Assembly: GCA_902564565.1 (NCBI GenBank)
Contig: CACFBW010000002.1
Coordinates: 31,196-95,195, forward strand
From: an uncultured Pelagibacteraceae bacterium
Lineage (GTDB): Bacteria > Pseudomonadota > Alphaproteobacteria > Pelagibacterales > Pelagibacteraceae
Reading direction: 5' to 3'
Length of the DNA stretch: 64,000 bases
The notes under the pieces are model-generated. The model had not been told where the DNA came from, searched no databases, and was given only the letters and a program-made list of their open reading frames with translations. Shown here one piece after another: positions 53,031 through 62,122 of the stretch; position 1 is the first letter of the stretch, and each line of letters starts with the position of its first letter. Position numbers and translations under genes: made by a program.

Positions 53031-54404
53031 CTAAATTTTATGAAAGTCGTCAACTCCTACAGTATGATTTGTACCTGATAAAGGAACTTTTGCTAATGCA
53101 GAAGCTTCCATAGTTAATGCAGCCATATCCTCTGGCTCTAAAGAATGTATATTTGTTTTACCACATGCTCTTGCTAATAGCTGAGCCTCTAAAGTCATTG
53201 TATGTAAATAATTGTAAACTCTTAACGCTGCATCATCAGGATTTAATCTTTTTCTTAATTTTGGATCTTGAGTTGCTACACCAACTGGGCAGCGACCTGT
53301 GTGACAGTGATAACAATGACCTGCAGGCACTCCCATTTCTTTTTCAAAATTAGATTCTGGAATTTCTTTATTACAATTAAGAGCTATCATCGCTCCAGTT
53401 CCAATTGCAATTGCATCAGCTCCTAAAGCTAAAGCCTTTGCCATGTCAGCACCATCTCTAACTCCTCCAGCATAAATAAGTGTTACTTTTCCAGTTTTAC
53501 CAACATCATCAAGGGCTCTTCTAGCTTCTCTAATAGCTGCTATTCCAGGAATGCCTGTGTTTGCTGCAGCAATGTGAGGACCTGCTCCAGTTGATCCTTC
53601 CATTCCATCTAAATAAATTGAATCTGGATCACACTTAGCAGCCATACGAACATCATCATAAACTTTTGCAGCACCAAGTTTTAGTTGTATTGGTACTTTA
53701 TTTTTAGTTAATTCTCTAAGCTCTTGAACTTTTAAAGCTAAGTCATCTGGTCCTAGCCAGTCTGGGTGTCTAGCAGGTGATCTTTGATCGATACCAGCAG
53801 GTAACGATCTCATCTCTGCTACTTGATCAGTAACTTTTTGTCCCATCAAGTGACCACCCATACCAACTTTTTGTCCTTGTCCAATAAATACTTCTATTCC
53901 ATCTGCAAGTTGCGCATGATGAGGGTTAAATCCATATCTTGATTGGATACATTGGTAATACCATTTTTCTGAATATCTTCTTTCATCAGGTATCATTCCA
54001 CCTTCTCCGGAACACGTAGCTGATCCTGCCATTGTAGCGCCCCTTGCTAGAGCTGTCTTTGCTTCATAAGAAAGAGCTCCAAAACTCATACCAGTTATGT
54101 AAACAGGAATATCCAATTCAATAGGATTTTCACATCTTGGTCCTATTACTGTTTTTGTTTCACATTTTTCCCTATAACCTTCAATTACAAATCTAGTTAA
54201 AGTTCCTGGTAAAAATACTAAGTCATCAAACGTTGGAATTTTTTTCATCAATGCCATTCCACGCATTCTGTATCTTCCTAACTGAGCTTTAATATGAATA
54301 TCATCAATTACTTCAGGAGTAAAAATAGAATTGTAGCCTAATAAGCTTTTATTTCTTTTAGCAAATTCACTTTTTCCATTCGCTTTTCCATTTTTTTTTC
54401 CCAT
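53031..54404 (-). CDS. mgsC: FMN glutamate synthase-like subunit (MgsC/GlxD)
   Basis: A 457-aa protein corresponding to the FMN/(beta/alpha)8 synthase domain of glutamate synthase. 'ITGMSFGALSYEAKTALARGATMAGSATCSGEGGMIPDER', 'QLKLGAAKVYDDVRMAAKCDPDSIYLDGMEGSTGAGPHIAAANTGIP' and 'LIYAGGVRDGADMAKALALGADAIAIGTGAM' bind FMN and 2-oxoglutarate, and cysteines in 'CYHCHTGRCPVG' provide the iron-sulfur site. With MgsA and MgsB it forms N-methylglutamate synthase in methylamine users; GlxD is the same type with a less certain role. It overlaps mgsB by 1 bp. Confidence 0.9.
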   Translation of the reverse strand: MGKKNGKANGKSEFAKRNKSLLGYNSIFTPEVIDDIHIKAQLGRYRMRGMALMKKIPTFDDLVFLPGTLTRFVIEGYREKCETKTVIGPRCENPIELDIPVYITGMSFGALSYEAKTALARGATMAGSATCSGEGGMIPDERRYSEKWYYQCIQSRYGFNPHHAQLADGIEVFIGQGQKVGMGGHLMGQKVTDQVAEMRSLPAGIDQRSPARHPDWLGPDDLALKVQELRELTKNKVPIQLKLGAAKVYDDVRMAAKCDPDSIYLDGMEGSTGAGPHIAAANTGIPGIAAIREARRALDDVGKTGKVTLIYAGGVRDGADMAKALALGADAIAIGTGAMIALNCNKEIPESNFEKEMGVPAGHCYHCHTGRCPVGVATQDPKLRKRLNPDDAALRVYNYLHTMTLEAQLLARACGKTNIHSLEPEDMAALTMEASALAKVPLSGTNHTVGVDDFHKI

Positions 54405-55258
54405 TATATAGCTCCCTTTTTTTCTGTTGGTTCTAGAGCGTCATAGTTCCAAAGTTTTTTACCAGCAACAATTTTAGTCATTTTTGATAAATCAACATTA
54501 TTTCCAATCTCTGCTATTTTAAGTTTTCTAGTCAACCAATCTATATCATTTTTTGTCATGGGAGCTTCTACTGCATCACTACCGAATGAACCAATTTTTC
54601 CACCCACATATATAGTTCCATCATACATAGAGTCTCCAAGGTTAATTCCTACATCTCCTAAAATAACAATTCGTCCTCTTTGCATCATAAAACCTGTAAA
54701 TGCACCAGCATCTCCGCCAACAATTATAGAACCACCTTTTTGGTCAATTCCAGTTCTTGCACCCACACTTCCTTTGCAAATTAAATCACCACCTCTAATA
54801 GCTGCACCAAAACATGATCCAGCATTTTTTTCTATAACAACTTTTCCTGCCATCATATTTTCAGCACAAGACCAACCTACACGACCTTTAACTGTAACTA
54901 TTGGACCATCTATTGAGCCAACACCAAAATAACCTAAACTTCCTTCAAAAATTAAATTAAGTTTGTTTAATATTCCAACACCTAAACTGTGTTTTCCTTG
55001 TGGATTTTTAATTACAATTGTTCCGTAACCTTCGCTCATAAGTATATCAATTTTCTCGTTTGCTTGCTTGCAATCCAAATCTTTAACATCTAATTCAGTT
55101 CTTTTATTAAAATCAACATTATGAGTTCCCCAATAGAAGAAATTTTCTGCTTCGTCAGGATTAAAAAACTTTTGTTGAGTTTTTCCTGTTAGAACTTCCG
55201 TATGCATTCCCATTGACTGGGCTTTTGTTTTTTTCTCAGCTGTTTTTAAGTTTGCCAT
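54404..55258 (-). CDS. mgsB: Glutamate synthase GXGXG domain subunit (MgsB/GlxC)
   Basis: A 284-aa protein made mainly of the right-handed beta-helix 'GXGXG' domain of the glutamate synthase large subunit, seen as repeated glycine-spaced turns such as 'GYGTIVIKNPQGKHSLGVGI', 'GSLGYFGVGSIDGPIVTVKGRVGWSCAENM', 'VIEKNAGSCFGAAIRGGDLICKGSVGARTGIDQKGGSIIVGGDAGAFTGFMMQRGRIVILGDVG'. It is the structural subunit between the amidotransferase and the FMN subunit. It overlaps mgsA by 13 bp. Confidence 0.9.
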   Translation of the reverse strand: MANLKTAEKKTKAQSMGMHTEVLTGKTQQKFFNPDEAENFFYWGTHNVDFNKRTELDVKDLDCKQANEKIDILMSEGYGTIVIKNPQGKHSLGVGILNKLNLIFEGSLGYFGVGSIDGPIVTVKGRVGWSCAENMMAGKVVIEKNAGSCFGAAIRGGDLICKGSVGARTGIDQKGGSIIVGGDAGAFTGFMMQRGRIVILGDVGINLGDSMYDGTIYVGGKIGSFGSDAVEAPMTKNDIDWLTRKLKIAEIGNNVDLSKMTKIVAGKKLWNYDALEPTEKKGAI

Positions 55259-56187
55259 ACTTTAACCTCTCCATCAAAAGGATCGTAAGTATCTATTTCT
55301 TGCGGAAGGATAGATCTAATTGCAATTTCTTCTGATCCCATAGCAACTAAATCATCTGACTCGTATAATACTAATGGTTTTGCAGCCATAGTATCTTTTG
55401 CCATTCCTAAAGAATCTTTTGTTGCAACAAAATAAGTGAAAACACCATCAAGTCCTGTAAGAGACTCTCTCATTCCTTCTTCTAAGGTTGCTCCGTTTCT
55501 CATTCTTTCAGCAAGAAAAACCGCAATTAATTCTGAATCGCATTCAGACATAAAACGCATTCCTTTATTTTCAAGTGCTCTTCTATTGTTCCAATAATTT
55601 GTTAATTGACCGTTATGAACCACAGAAACATCTGCAAAAGGATAACCCCAAAAAGGGTGGGCTGATTTAATATCTACACCAGACTCAGTTGCCATTCTTG
55701 CATGGCCTATTCCATGAGTTCCTTGCACTTTATTTAATCCATATCTTTCTGATACAGCTGTTGCATCACCCAAGTCTTTTATAAGTTCAAGAGATTTTCC
55801 AATAGAAAGTATCTCAACATTTTCAATACTTTCAATCGCTTCTGAGAACCACATTAGATCTTTGCCATATTGAATTTCATATCTATAGGAATAGGGAGTT
55901 AATTTTTCTTCCTTCATAATAGGAGCACCTAATTCTGAAAGTTTTTTATCTACAAGTTTTTTTCTTTCATCATAAACGCTCTCATCTTCATTTACCGATG
56001 TACTACCTTCTCCAACATTTTCGCCTACTTTAAATCTCAATATATAGTTTTGGCCATCGTTATTGGCATAAAGAGCATATCCAGTTGAGTCAGGTCCTCT
56101 ATGCTTTAAGGCTTGAAGCATATTTTGCAGTTCTTCACCTACGTTTGAAGATTTTCCTCTATGAATTAATCCTGCTATCCCACACAT
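55246..56187 (-). CDS. mgsA: Class II glutamine amidotransferase subunit (MgsA/GlxB)
   Basis: An Ntn-hydrolase subunit of 313 aa. I place the start at the ATG at 56187 because it gives 'MCGIAGLIHRG' with the nucleophile cysteine as residue 2, as this family requires after Met removal, and AAGGAAAA lies upstream; the frame runs on to 56235 inside the GS-like gene. Further motifs are 'LKHRGPDSTGYAL', 'GIGHARMATESGVDIKSAHPFW' and 'VVHNGQLTNYWNNRRALE'. It releases ammonia (or methylamine from gamma-glutamylmethylamide) for the synthase partners MgsB and MgsC. Confidence 0.9.
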   Translation of the reverse strand: MCGIAGLIHRGKSSNVGEELQNMLQALKHRGPDSTGYALYANNDGQNYILRFKVGENVGEGSTSVNEDESVYDERKKLVDKKLSELGAPIMKEEKLTPYSYRYEIQYGKDLMWFSEAIESIENVEILSIGKSLELIKDLGDATAVSERYGLNKVQGTHGIGHARMATESGVDIKSAHPFWGYPFADVSVVHNGQLTNYWNNRRALENKGMRFMSECDSELIAVFLAERMRNGATLEEGMRESLTGLDGVFTYFVATKDSLGMAKDTMAAKPLVLYESDDLVAMGSEEIAIRSILPQEIDTYDPFDGEVKVWQT

Positions 56188-56206
56188 GTATTTTCCTTTT
56201 TTATTA

Positions 56207-57676
56207 TTATGGCAAACAATCCAAGTACGTATCAAGATCCCACTGAGTGGTAGCGCCTAAGAATTTTTCCCATTCATCATTTTTATACCAATGAAAAACT
56301 TTATACATTTCATCTGGCATTGCTGATTTAATTACTTCATCCTCAGCTAATCTGTCTAGAGCCTCTCCTAGACTTAATGGAAGTTTTTTAACATCTTTAC
56401 CTGCTTTTTTAGCTTCATACATACTTCTAGATTCAGGCTTAGAAGGTGTTAGTTTTTTTGAAATACCATGATCACATGCTTTTAATAAAGCTGCACCTAA
56501 AAGATATGGATTGTGCATTGAGTCAACCGATCGATACTCAAATCTTCCAGGAGCTGATACTCTTAGGCCACAAGTTCTGTTTTGATATCCCCAATCAGCA
56601 TAAACTGGAGCCCAGAAACCTTGATCCCAAAGTCTTCTGTAAGAATTAACTGTTGAAGATCCCAAAGCAGTTAAAGCGGGCAAGTGTTCCATTATTCCAG
56701 CAATGGACTGTAAACCAATTTTACCTGGTAACTGCATGTCTTTAGTATCGGGCATAAAAGTATTTGTGCCTCCTTGTACATAACCAAACACTTCTTCCAC
56801 CCCAGGTAATTTTTTATTACCTAATTTGTTTGTTACAACCTTTCCGCCTTTCCATAAAGACATGTTCGTGTGACAACCACTTGCAGATACACCCATAAAT
56901 GGTTTTGTCATAAAGCATGCTATTAAATTATGTTCTCTTGCTACTTGCGCACAAATTTGTCTGTAAGTAGAAAGTCTATCAGCGTTTCTTAAAACATTAT
57001 CGTATGTCCAGTTTAATTCTAATTGTCCCGGAGCATCTTCATGGTCACCTTGGATCATATCTAAACCCATGGCTGAAGCGTACTCAATTACTTTCATAAA
57101 CACAGGTCTTAATGATTCAAATTGATCAATATGATAACAGTATGGTTTAGAAAAACCTGATCCAGTAGGAGTTCCGTCAGGATTTTTTGTCAACCACATC
57201 ATTTCAGGTTCAGTTCCAACTCTCAATTCTAACCCATGTTTTTTCTGAAATTCATCCATAAATATTCTGAGATTTCCTCGACAATCAGAGGTTAAATGCC
57301 CTCCTGGATTTTGTCTTTCTTCTCTGTTTCTAAAACATGTAACAAAAACTCTTCCAACTCTTTTGTCCCAAGGTAATTGACAGAAAGTTTCAGGGTCAGG
57401 TATACCAACAAGTTCCATAGCTTCAGGACCATATCCAATATAATTTTTGTGTCTGTCTACAAATAAGTTAGCAGTAGATCCATAAACTAATTGAAAACCT
57501 TTTTCTGCAGTTCTTTCCCAATGGTCTGCAGGGATTCCCTTACCAACAACACGTCCTGTTACAGATATAAATTGGTAATAAATGTATGTAATTCCTAATT
57601 CATTAATTTTTTCTCTAACCTTTTTTACCAGTTTATCTCTACCTGGTTGATTTACATGTTTTTCTAGATCAGTCAT
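56207..57676 (-). CDS. Glutamine synthetase family ligase leading the MgsABC operon
   Basis: A 489-aa GS-fold ligase distinct from the 441-aa one encoded about 7 kb downstream. The N-terminal part is 'ITYIYYQFISVTGRVVGKGIPADHWERTAEKGFQLVYGSTANLF', then 'VGIPDPETFCQLPWDKRVG', 'GTEPEMMWL', 'QGDHEDAPGQLELNW', 'FMTKPFMGVSASGCHTNMSLW' and 'RVSAPGRFEYRSVDSMHNPYLL'. Its place directly before mgsABC (20-bp gap) points to glutamine or gamma-glutamylmethylamide (GmaS-like) formation for that complex. AAGGGGG precedes the ATG. Substrate (ammonia, methylamine or another amine) is unresolved. Confidence 0.87.
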   Translation of the reverse strand: MTDLEKHVNQPGRDKLVKKVREKINELGITYIYYQFISVTGRVVGKGIPADHWERTAEKGFQLVYGSTANLFVDRHKNYIGYGPEAMELVGIPDPETFCQLPWDKRVGRVFVTCFRNREERQNPGGHLTSDCRGNLRIFMDEFQKKHGLELRVGTEPEMMWLTKNPDGTPTGSGFSKPYCYHIDQFESLRPVFMKVIEYASAMGLDMIQGDHEDAPGQLELNWTYDNVLRNADRLSTYRQICAQVAREHNLIACFMTKPFMGVSASGCHTNMSLWKGGKVVTNKLGNKKLPGVEEVFGYVQGGTNTFMPDTKDMQLPGKIGLQSIAGIMEHLPALTALGSSTVNSYRRLWDQGFWAPVYADWGYQNRTCGLRVSAPGRFEYRSVDSMHNPYLLGAALLKACDHGISKKLTPSKPESRSMYEAKKAGKDVKKLPLSLGEALDRLAEDEVIKSAMPDEMYKVFHWYKNDEWEKFLGATTQWDLDTYLDCLP

Positions 57677-57746
57677 TTTCCCCCTTAAAGAATTTTATAT
57701 AATATAAAAGTTAGCTGATATTTTAATTAGTGTCCACATCGTAAGT

Positions 57747-59075
57747 TTAACTCCAAGGGAAAGGACTGTTCGATGTGGGGTGCAGTTCTCCCTTCGCGTA
57801 TCGGTTGAATCTAAATGGCTTTAACAAATTACTTTCTTGGCCTAAAATTTCTTGCGCAACTAAATGACCAACACCTAACATTTTGTAACCGTGATTAGCA
57901 TCAGCTATCATATAAACGTTTTCACAAAACCTATCGAAGATAGGAAATGAGTCTGGAGTTAGACAGCCCAATCCACCTGAAGGACCTTTTCTATATAAAT
58001 TAGATTTTCCTTCAAAACGTTTTTGACAATGAGCCAAAGCAGATGTCCACATCTCAGAAAATGTATCTGTAGTTTGGTAGTCTGGAGATTCAATTCCATA
58101 TGGATCCACATTAACTTCATCAAAATGTTTTTGCACAATATAAGGTGAAGTACCACCTTGAACACCCAAACCTTCAATATCCGGTTTATAATAAATTCCC
58201 CAAAGTTTATCAGTTAATATTTTTTTATCTTTATCAGAATATAATGGAGCATCTGTATCAACATGAATTACAGGAGGTTGTTTTCCATCATTAGTTCTTA
58301 AATAGTCTGCATCAACACCTAAAACACCTTCTTGTAAAAACCAATACGTCCACATATCAACATTATGAATTTTACCATCTTTACCTTTTACTTCAGTAGA
58401 TTTTGGTAATTCTAGCATATTCCAAAAATCTCTAACCCATGGACCTGCACCTATAACAACTTGATCACAATCAATAGTTCCTTTGTCAGTTACCACTCCT
58501 GTTATAGCATTACTATTACTTCCTCTTTTAAACCCTGTAACCTTAACTCCTTTATGAACATTTACTCCATTTGAATTTGCTTTATTTTCTAAAGCTTTAA
58601 TTGAATCTTTATTAAATGCGTATCCACCTTTTTTTTCATGTAGAACGGAAGTGATTCCTTGCGCTTGCCAATCATCAAAAATTTCCTTCATATATTTCAT
58701 GCAGTCTTTTTCACCTTCAATAAAAACAGATTCATACCCAATTGCTTTTTGTTGTTCATAAATACTTGCAACATCTTTATGCATTATTTCAGGTGAAATT
58801 TGCATGTAACCAACAGGATTATATCTGAATGCTTTTGGATCACTTTCCCATACCGAAACTGAGTGAGCCATAAGTTCTCTCATTGCAGGTTGGAAATAAT
58901 TATTTCTAACAACTCCACATGCTATTCCGCTTGCACCAGCTGCAGTATCTTTTTTTTCTAATACAACAATGTCATTTGGGTTTTTATATGTCTCTGAAAG
59001 TTTCCATGCTGTACTTAATCCATGGATACCACCGCCAATTATCACAACTTTTGCTTTTGTAGGCAAATTTGACAT
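57747..59075 (-). CDS. FAD-dependent oxidoreductase (sarcosine oxidase beta/DAO type)
   Basis: A 442-aa flavoprotein with FAD motif 'KVVIIGGGIHGLSTAWKLSETY', 'GASGIACGVVRNNYFQPAMRELMAHS' and the C-terminal 'VYMIADANHGYKMLGVGHLVAQEI'. It resembles the SoxB/NMG-dehydrogenase A group that oxidises N-methyl amines such as sarcosine or N-methylglutamate. Neither SoxA-, SoxD- nor SoxG-like genes follow it here; GS and MgsABC-like genes do, after a 70-bp gap with TATATAAT-like promoter sequence. The substrate is probably an N-methylated amino acid linked to this cluster, by context. Confidence 0.87.
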   Translation of the reverse strand: MSNLPTKAKVVIIGGGIHGLSTAWKLSETYKNPNDIVVLEKKDTAAGASGIACGVVRNNYFQPAMRELMAHSVSVWESDPKAFRYNPVGYMQISPEIMHKDVASIYEQQKAIGYESVFIEGEKDCMKYMKEIFDDWQAQGITSVLHEKKGGYAFNKDSIKALENKANSNGVNVHKGVKVTGFKRGSNSNAITGVVTDKGTIDCDQVVIGAGPWVRDFWNMLELPKSTEVKGKDGKIHNVDMWTYWFLQEGVLGVDADYLRTNDGKQPPVIHVDTDAPLYSDKDKKILTDKLWGIYYKPDIEGLGVQGGTSPYIVQKHFDEVNVDPYGIESPDYQTTDTFSEMWTSALAHCQKRFEGKSNLYRKGPSGGLGCLTPDSFPIFDRFCENVYMIADANHGYKMLGVGHLVAQEILGQESNLLKPFRFNRYAKGELHPTSNSPFPWS

Positions 59076-59202
59076 ATCAGTTATGTCACTAACAAAACAA
59101 AAAAATTATTAAAGCCTATTTTTTACTACTAAAAACTATATATAAAAATAATACCTTAATTATATTATTTTTAAGAAATGTTATAAAAACTATATTATCA
59201 TT

Positions 59203-59405
59203 ATGAGTCATCAATATTATAAACCTGCAAAGTCTAGGTTGCAGAGAAGTGAGCTGGCGGTACCTGGATCATCTCCTAAAATGTTTGAAAAAGCATTAAA
59301 TTCCAATGCTGATTATATTTTTTTAGACCTAGAAGATGCAGTATCTCCTAAAACCCATCAGTTATGGGAGAAACTGTAAAGTCAGCCTTAAATAGTAAAA
59401 CTTAA
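59203..59405 (+). pseudogene. Remnant of malyl-CoA lyase/CitE-family gene
   Basis: From the ATG at 59203 the frame encodes 'SRLQRSELAVPGSSPKMFEKALNSNADYIFLDLEDAVSPK', which is the unmistakable N-terminus of HpcH/HpaI-CitE/malyl-CoA lyases (R-S-x-L-x-VPG, DLEDAV-P), then stops at 59379 after 58 residues, against about 300 for a complete enzyme. A different frame from 59364 reads 'MGETVKSALNSKT' to a stop at 59405 and may be what is left of the C-terminus, suggesting one internal deletion. The gene lies just upstream of ppc, a pairing known from the serine cycle. Surrounding sequence to 59431 and from 59076 holds nothing else I can identify. Confidence 0.72.
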
Positions 59406-59431
59406 AATATAAAGCAAATAGTTTATACCAA

Positions 59432-62122
59432 ATGTTAAAAAGAGACCTTTATTACGAAAGAATACCTACAAAATCCTTGAGGGATGATGTTAGATACTTA
59501 GGAAATATTTTAGGGAGAGTAATAAAAAAACAGGAGGGAGCAAGTTTTTTTAATTTAGTAGAGAGAATAAGATTACTGTCAAAAGCAAACATTAAAAATA
59601 AAAATAATAAAAATAGATTTAATAAAATTACTTTAGAAATTCAAAGACTTAAACCAATTAAAATATTTAAATTATCAAGAGCATTTACTCATTTTATGAA
59701 TTTTATTAATCTTGCTGAATCTATAGATGCCTCTAGAAAACTAGATGAATTTGAAAATTCTGGCTTGAAAGATAAACATAAGAATATTTTTATTGAGGAA
59801 ATTTTCGAAAATCTTTTTAAAAACAAAAAAATTAAACCTCAAAAAATTTATAATATTGCAAAAAATCTTCATATTGGAGTAGTTCTTACAGCTCATCCAA
59901 CTGAAGTTAAAAGAAGAACATTAATACAAAAATACCATAAAATAACTCAGATAATGGAACAAAGAAATCTTTTGAAGGACAAACCATCACGATTAAAAAT
60001 CTTAGAAAAAAAACTTTATGATGAGTTTACAATTATTTGGAATACTGACGATTTAAAAAGATTTAAACCGACTCCTTCTGAGGAAGCAAGATGGGGTTTA
60101 GCAGTAATCGAAGACAGTCTTTGGGAAACAATTCCAAAAGTTTATAGAAGATTAAACGCTATTTTCGTAAAACATATGGGAAGAGGTTTGCCTAAAAATT
60201 TTAATCCAATTGAATTTGGATCCTGGATGGGAGGAGATAGAGATGGTAATCCAAATGTCACAGCAACCATTACTAAAGAAGTAATACTTTTATCAAGATG
60301 GGAAGCAGCGAAACTTTACGATAAAGAATTAACAAAATTAATTAGAGGGCTTTCAATGGAAAAATGTTCAAAAAGAATTCTAAAAATCACTGGAAAAACT
60401 TTTGAACCTTATAGAGTTTATTTAAGGCCATTGAGAGATGAAATGAGAAAGACGCATAGATTAATAGAAAGACATTTAGTAGCAAAAAAACCATTAGACC
60501 AAAAAAAACTTTTATCTTCTAAAGAGGAAATTTTAAAACCTTTAAGAGTTGTGCGAGAGTCATTAGAACAAAACCAGAGTGAAAATATAGCTAGTGGTGA
60601 TTTGCTCGATTTAATGAGACGAGCTAAATGTTTCGGTATAAATCTAGCAAAACTAGACATAAGACAAGAGTCATCAAGACATTCACAACTTTTAGCAGAA
60701 TATGTGAAGAAAAAAAATAACTCTAATTATTTAAATTGGGATGAAAATAAAAAAATTAAATATTTGATAACTGAAATGAAGAAAAATAGAAAAAATTTCA
60801 AAAATTTTAATTTTAAAAATAAAGAAAATAATGAAGTTTGGTCAACTTTTAAAATTTTAGCTGACGAGCCATCAGAATGTTTGGGCGCTTATGTAATATC
60901 AATGACTTCAGCAGCTTCAGATGTTTTAGCAGTTTATTTAATGCAAATGCAGGCAAATATTAAGAATAAATTACGAGTAGTTCCACTTTTTGAAACTTTG
61001 CAAGATTTAAAAAATGCAAAATTCATTATGGAAAAACTTTTTTCATTTAGTTGGTACAGGAAATTAATCAAAAACAAACAAGAAATTATGATTGGTTATT
61101 CAGATTCTAGCAAAGATGCTGGAAAATTATCTGCTAGCTGGCATCAATATAAACTTCAAGAAGAAGTTTTAATTATCGCAAAAAAATATAAAATTGAACT
61201 TACTTTTTTTCATGGCAGAGGTGGCTCACATGGAAGGGGTGGTGGACCAATTCAAGCAACGATGAGATCTCAACCTCCAAATTCGGTATATGGTCGTATT
61301 AGAATTACTGACCAAGGAGAAATGATCCAACAAAAATATGGATATGAACCTTTGGCTAAATATAATTTATGTAGCTACATAGGATCTGTAATGCAGGCTA
61401 CTCTAAACCCACCCCCATATCCTAAAGATAGTTGGAGAAAATTAATAGAAGAAATGACAAAAGTTTCTACTTTAGCTTATAGAAAAAATATAAATGAGAA
61501 CTCGGATTTTATAAGATATTTTAAAACTATTACACCTCACTTAGCTCTTGGAAAATTATCAATAGGATCACGACCTTCTAAAAGAAAAAATGTAGATAAC
61601 ATTCAAAGCTTAAGAGCAATACCTTGGGTATTTGCATGGACGCAAATAAGATTAATGTTGCCTGCTTGGTTGGGAACTGGTGACGCCTTAAAATATTCAT
61701 CAGTTAAAAATTACAAAGCTATTCTTACAGATATGGAAAAAAATTGGCCATTTTTTAATTCTACAATGGATATTTTAGATATGGTTATTTCAAAAGTTGA
61801 TCCAGAGATATCAGAGGTTTATGAAAATAGTCTTGCAGATAAAAAATTAAGAGAAGTGGGTGATAAACTTAGATCCGAGTTCGATGTAATTAAAAAATTA
61901 AATAAATACATAACTCCGCGAGAAATAATTAATCAAAGAAAAAAATTTAGAACAACAGTCCTAGTTAGAAACATTTATTCTGAGGTTTTAAATATACTAC
62001 AAGCCGTTGTTATGAATAAAATATCAAAGAAAAAATTTAAATTTAATGATAAAAAATATCTTAATGATGCAATGATGACATCAATAGCTGGTATATCTGC
62101 AGCCATGAAAAATACTGGTTAA
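59432..62122 (+). CDS. ppc: Phosphoenolpyruvate carboxylase
   Basis: An 896-aa PEPC that carboxylates PEP to oxaloacetate. Catalytic signatures are 'VVLTAHPTEVKRRT' (first histidine), 'GSWMGGDRDGNPNVT', 'MIGYSDSSKDAGKLSASWHQY', 'FFHGRGGSHGRGGGP' and the tail 'AAMKNTG' with the invariant C-terminal Gly. In SAR11-type cells it is the anaplerotic entry to the TCA cycle, and in serine-cycle methylotrophs it sits with malyl-CoA lyase, whose remnant is upstream here. The stop shares TTAA with the convergent winged-helix gene. Confidence 0.96.
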   Translation: MLKRDLYYERIPTKSLRDDVRYLGNILGRVIKKQEGASFFNLVERIRLLSKANIKNKNNKNRFNKITLEIQRLKPIKIFKLSRAFTHFMNFINLAESIDASRKLDEFENSGLKDKHKNIFIEEIFENLFKNKKIKPQKIYNIAKNLHIGVVLTAHPTEVKRRTLIQKYHKITQIMEQRNLLKDKPSRLKILEKKLYDEFTIIWNTDDLKRFKPTPSEEARWGLAVIEDSLWETIPKVYRRLNAIFVKHMGRGLPKNFNPIEFGSWMGGDRDGNPNVTATITKEVILLSRWEAAKLYDKELTKLIRGLSMEKCSKRILKITGKTFEPYRVYLRPLRDEMRKTHRLIERHLVAKKPLDQKKLLSSKEEILKPLRVVRESLEQNQSENIASGDLLDLMRRAKCFGINLAKLDIRQESSRHSQLLAEYVKKKNNSNYLNWDENKKIKYLITEMKKNRKNFKNFNFKNKENNEVWSTFKILADEPSECLGAYVISMTSAASDVLAVYLMQMQANIKNKLRVVPLFETLQDLKNAKFIMEKLFSFSWYRKLIKNKQEIMIGYSDSSKDAGKLSASWHQYKLQEEVLIIAKKYKIELTFFHGRGGSHGRGGGPIQATMRSQPPNSVYGRIRITDQGEMIQQKYGYEPLAKYNLCSYIGSVMQATLNPPPYPKDSWRKLIEEMTKVSTLAYRKNINENSDFIRYFKTITPHLALGKLSIGSRPSKRKNVDNIQSLRAIPWVFAWTQIRLMLPAWLGTGDALKYSSVKNYKAILTDMEKNWPFFNSTMDILDMVISKVDPEISEVYENSLADKKLREVGDKLRSEFDVIKKLNKYITPREIINQRKKFRTTVLVRNIYSEVLNILQAVVMNKISKKKFKFNDKKYLNDAMMTSIAGISAAMKNTG

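Noticed and set aside
54558..54932. 124-aa open frame on the plus strand opposite mgsB
   Set aside because: It is antisense to a well-conserved GXGXG domain, has proline/threonine/isoleucine-rich composition typical of a shadow, and has no start context.
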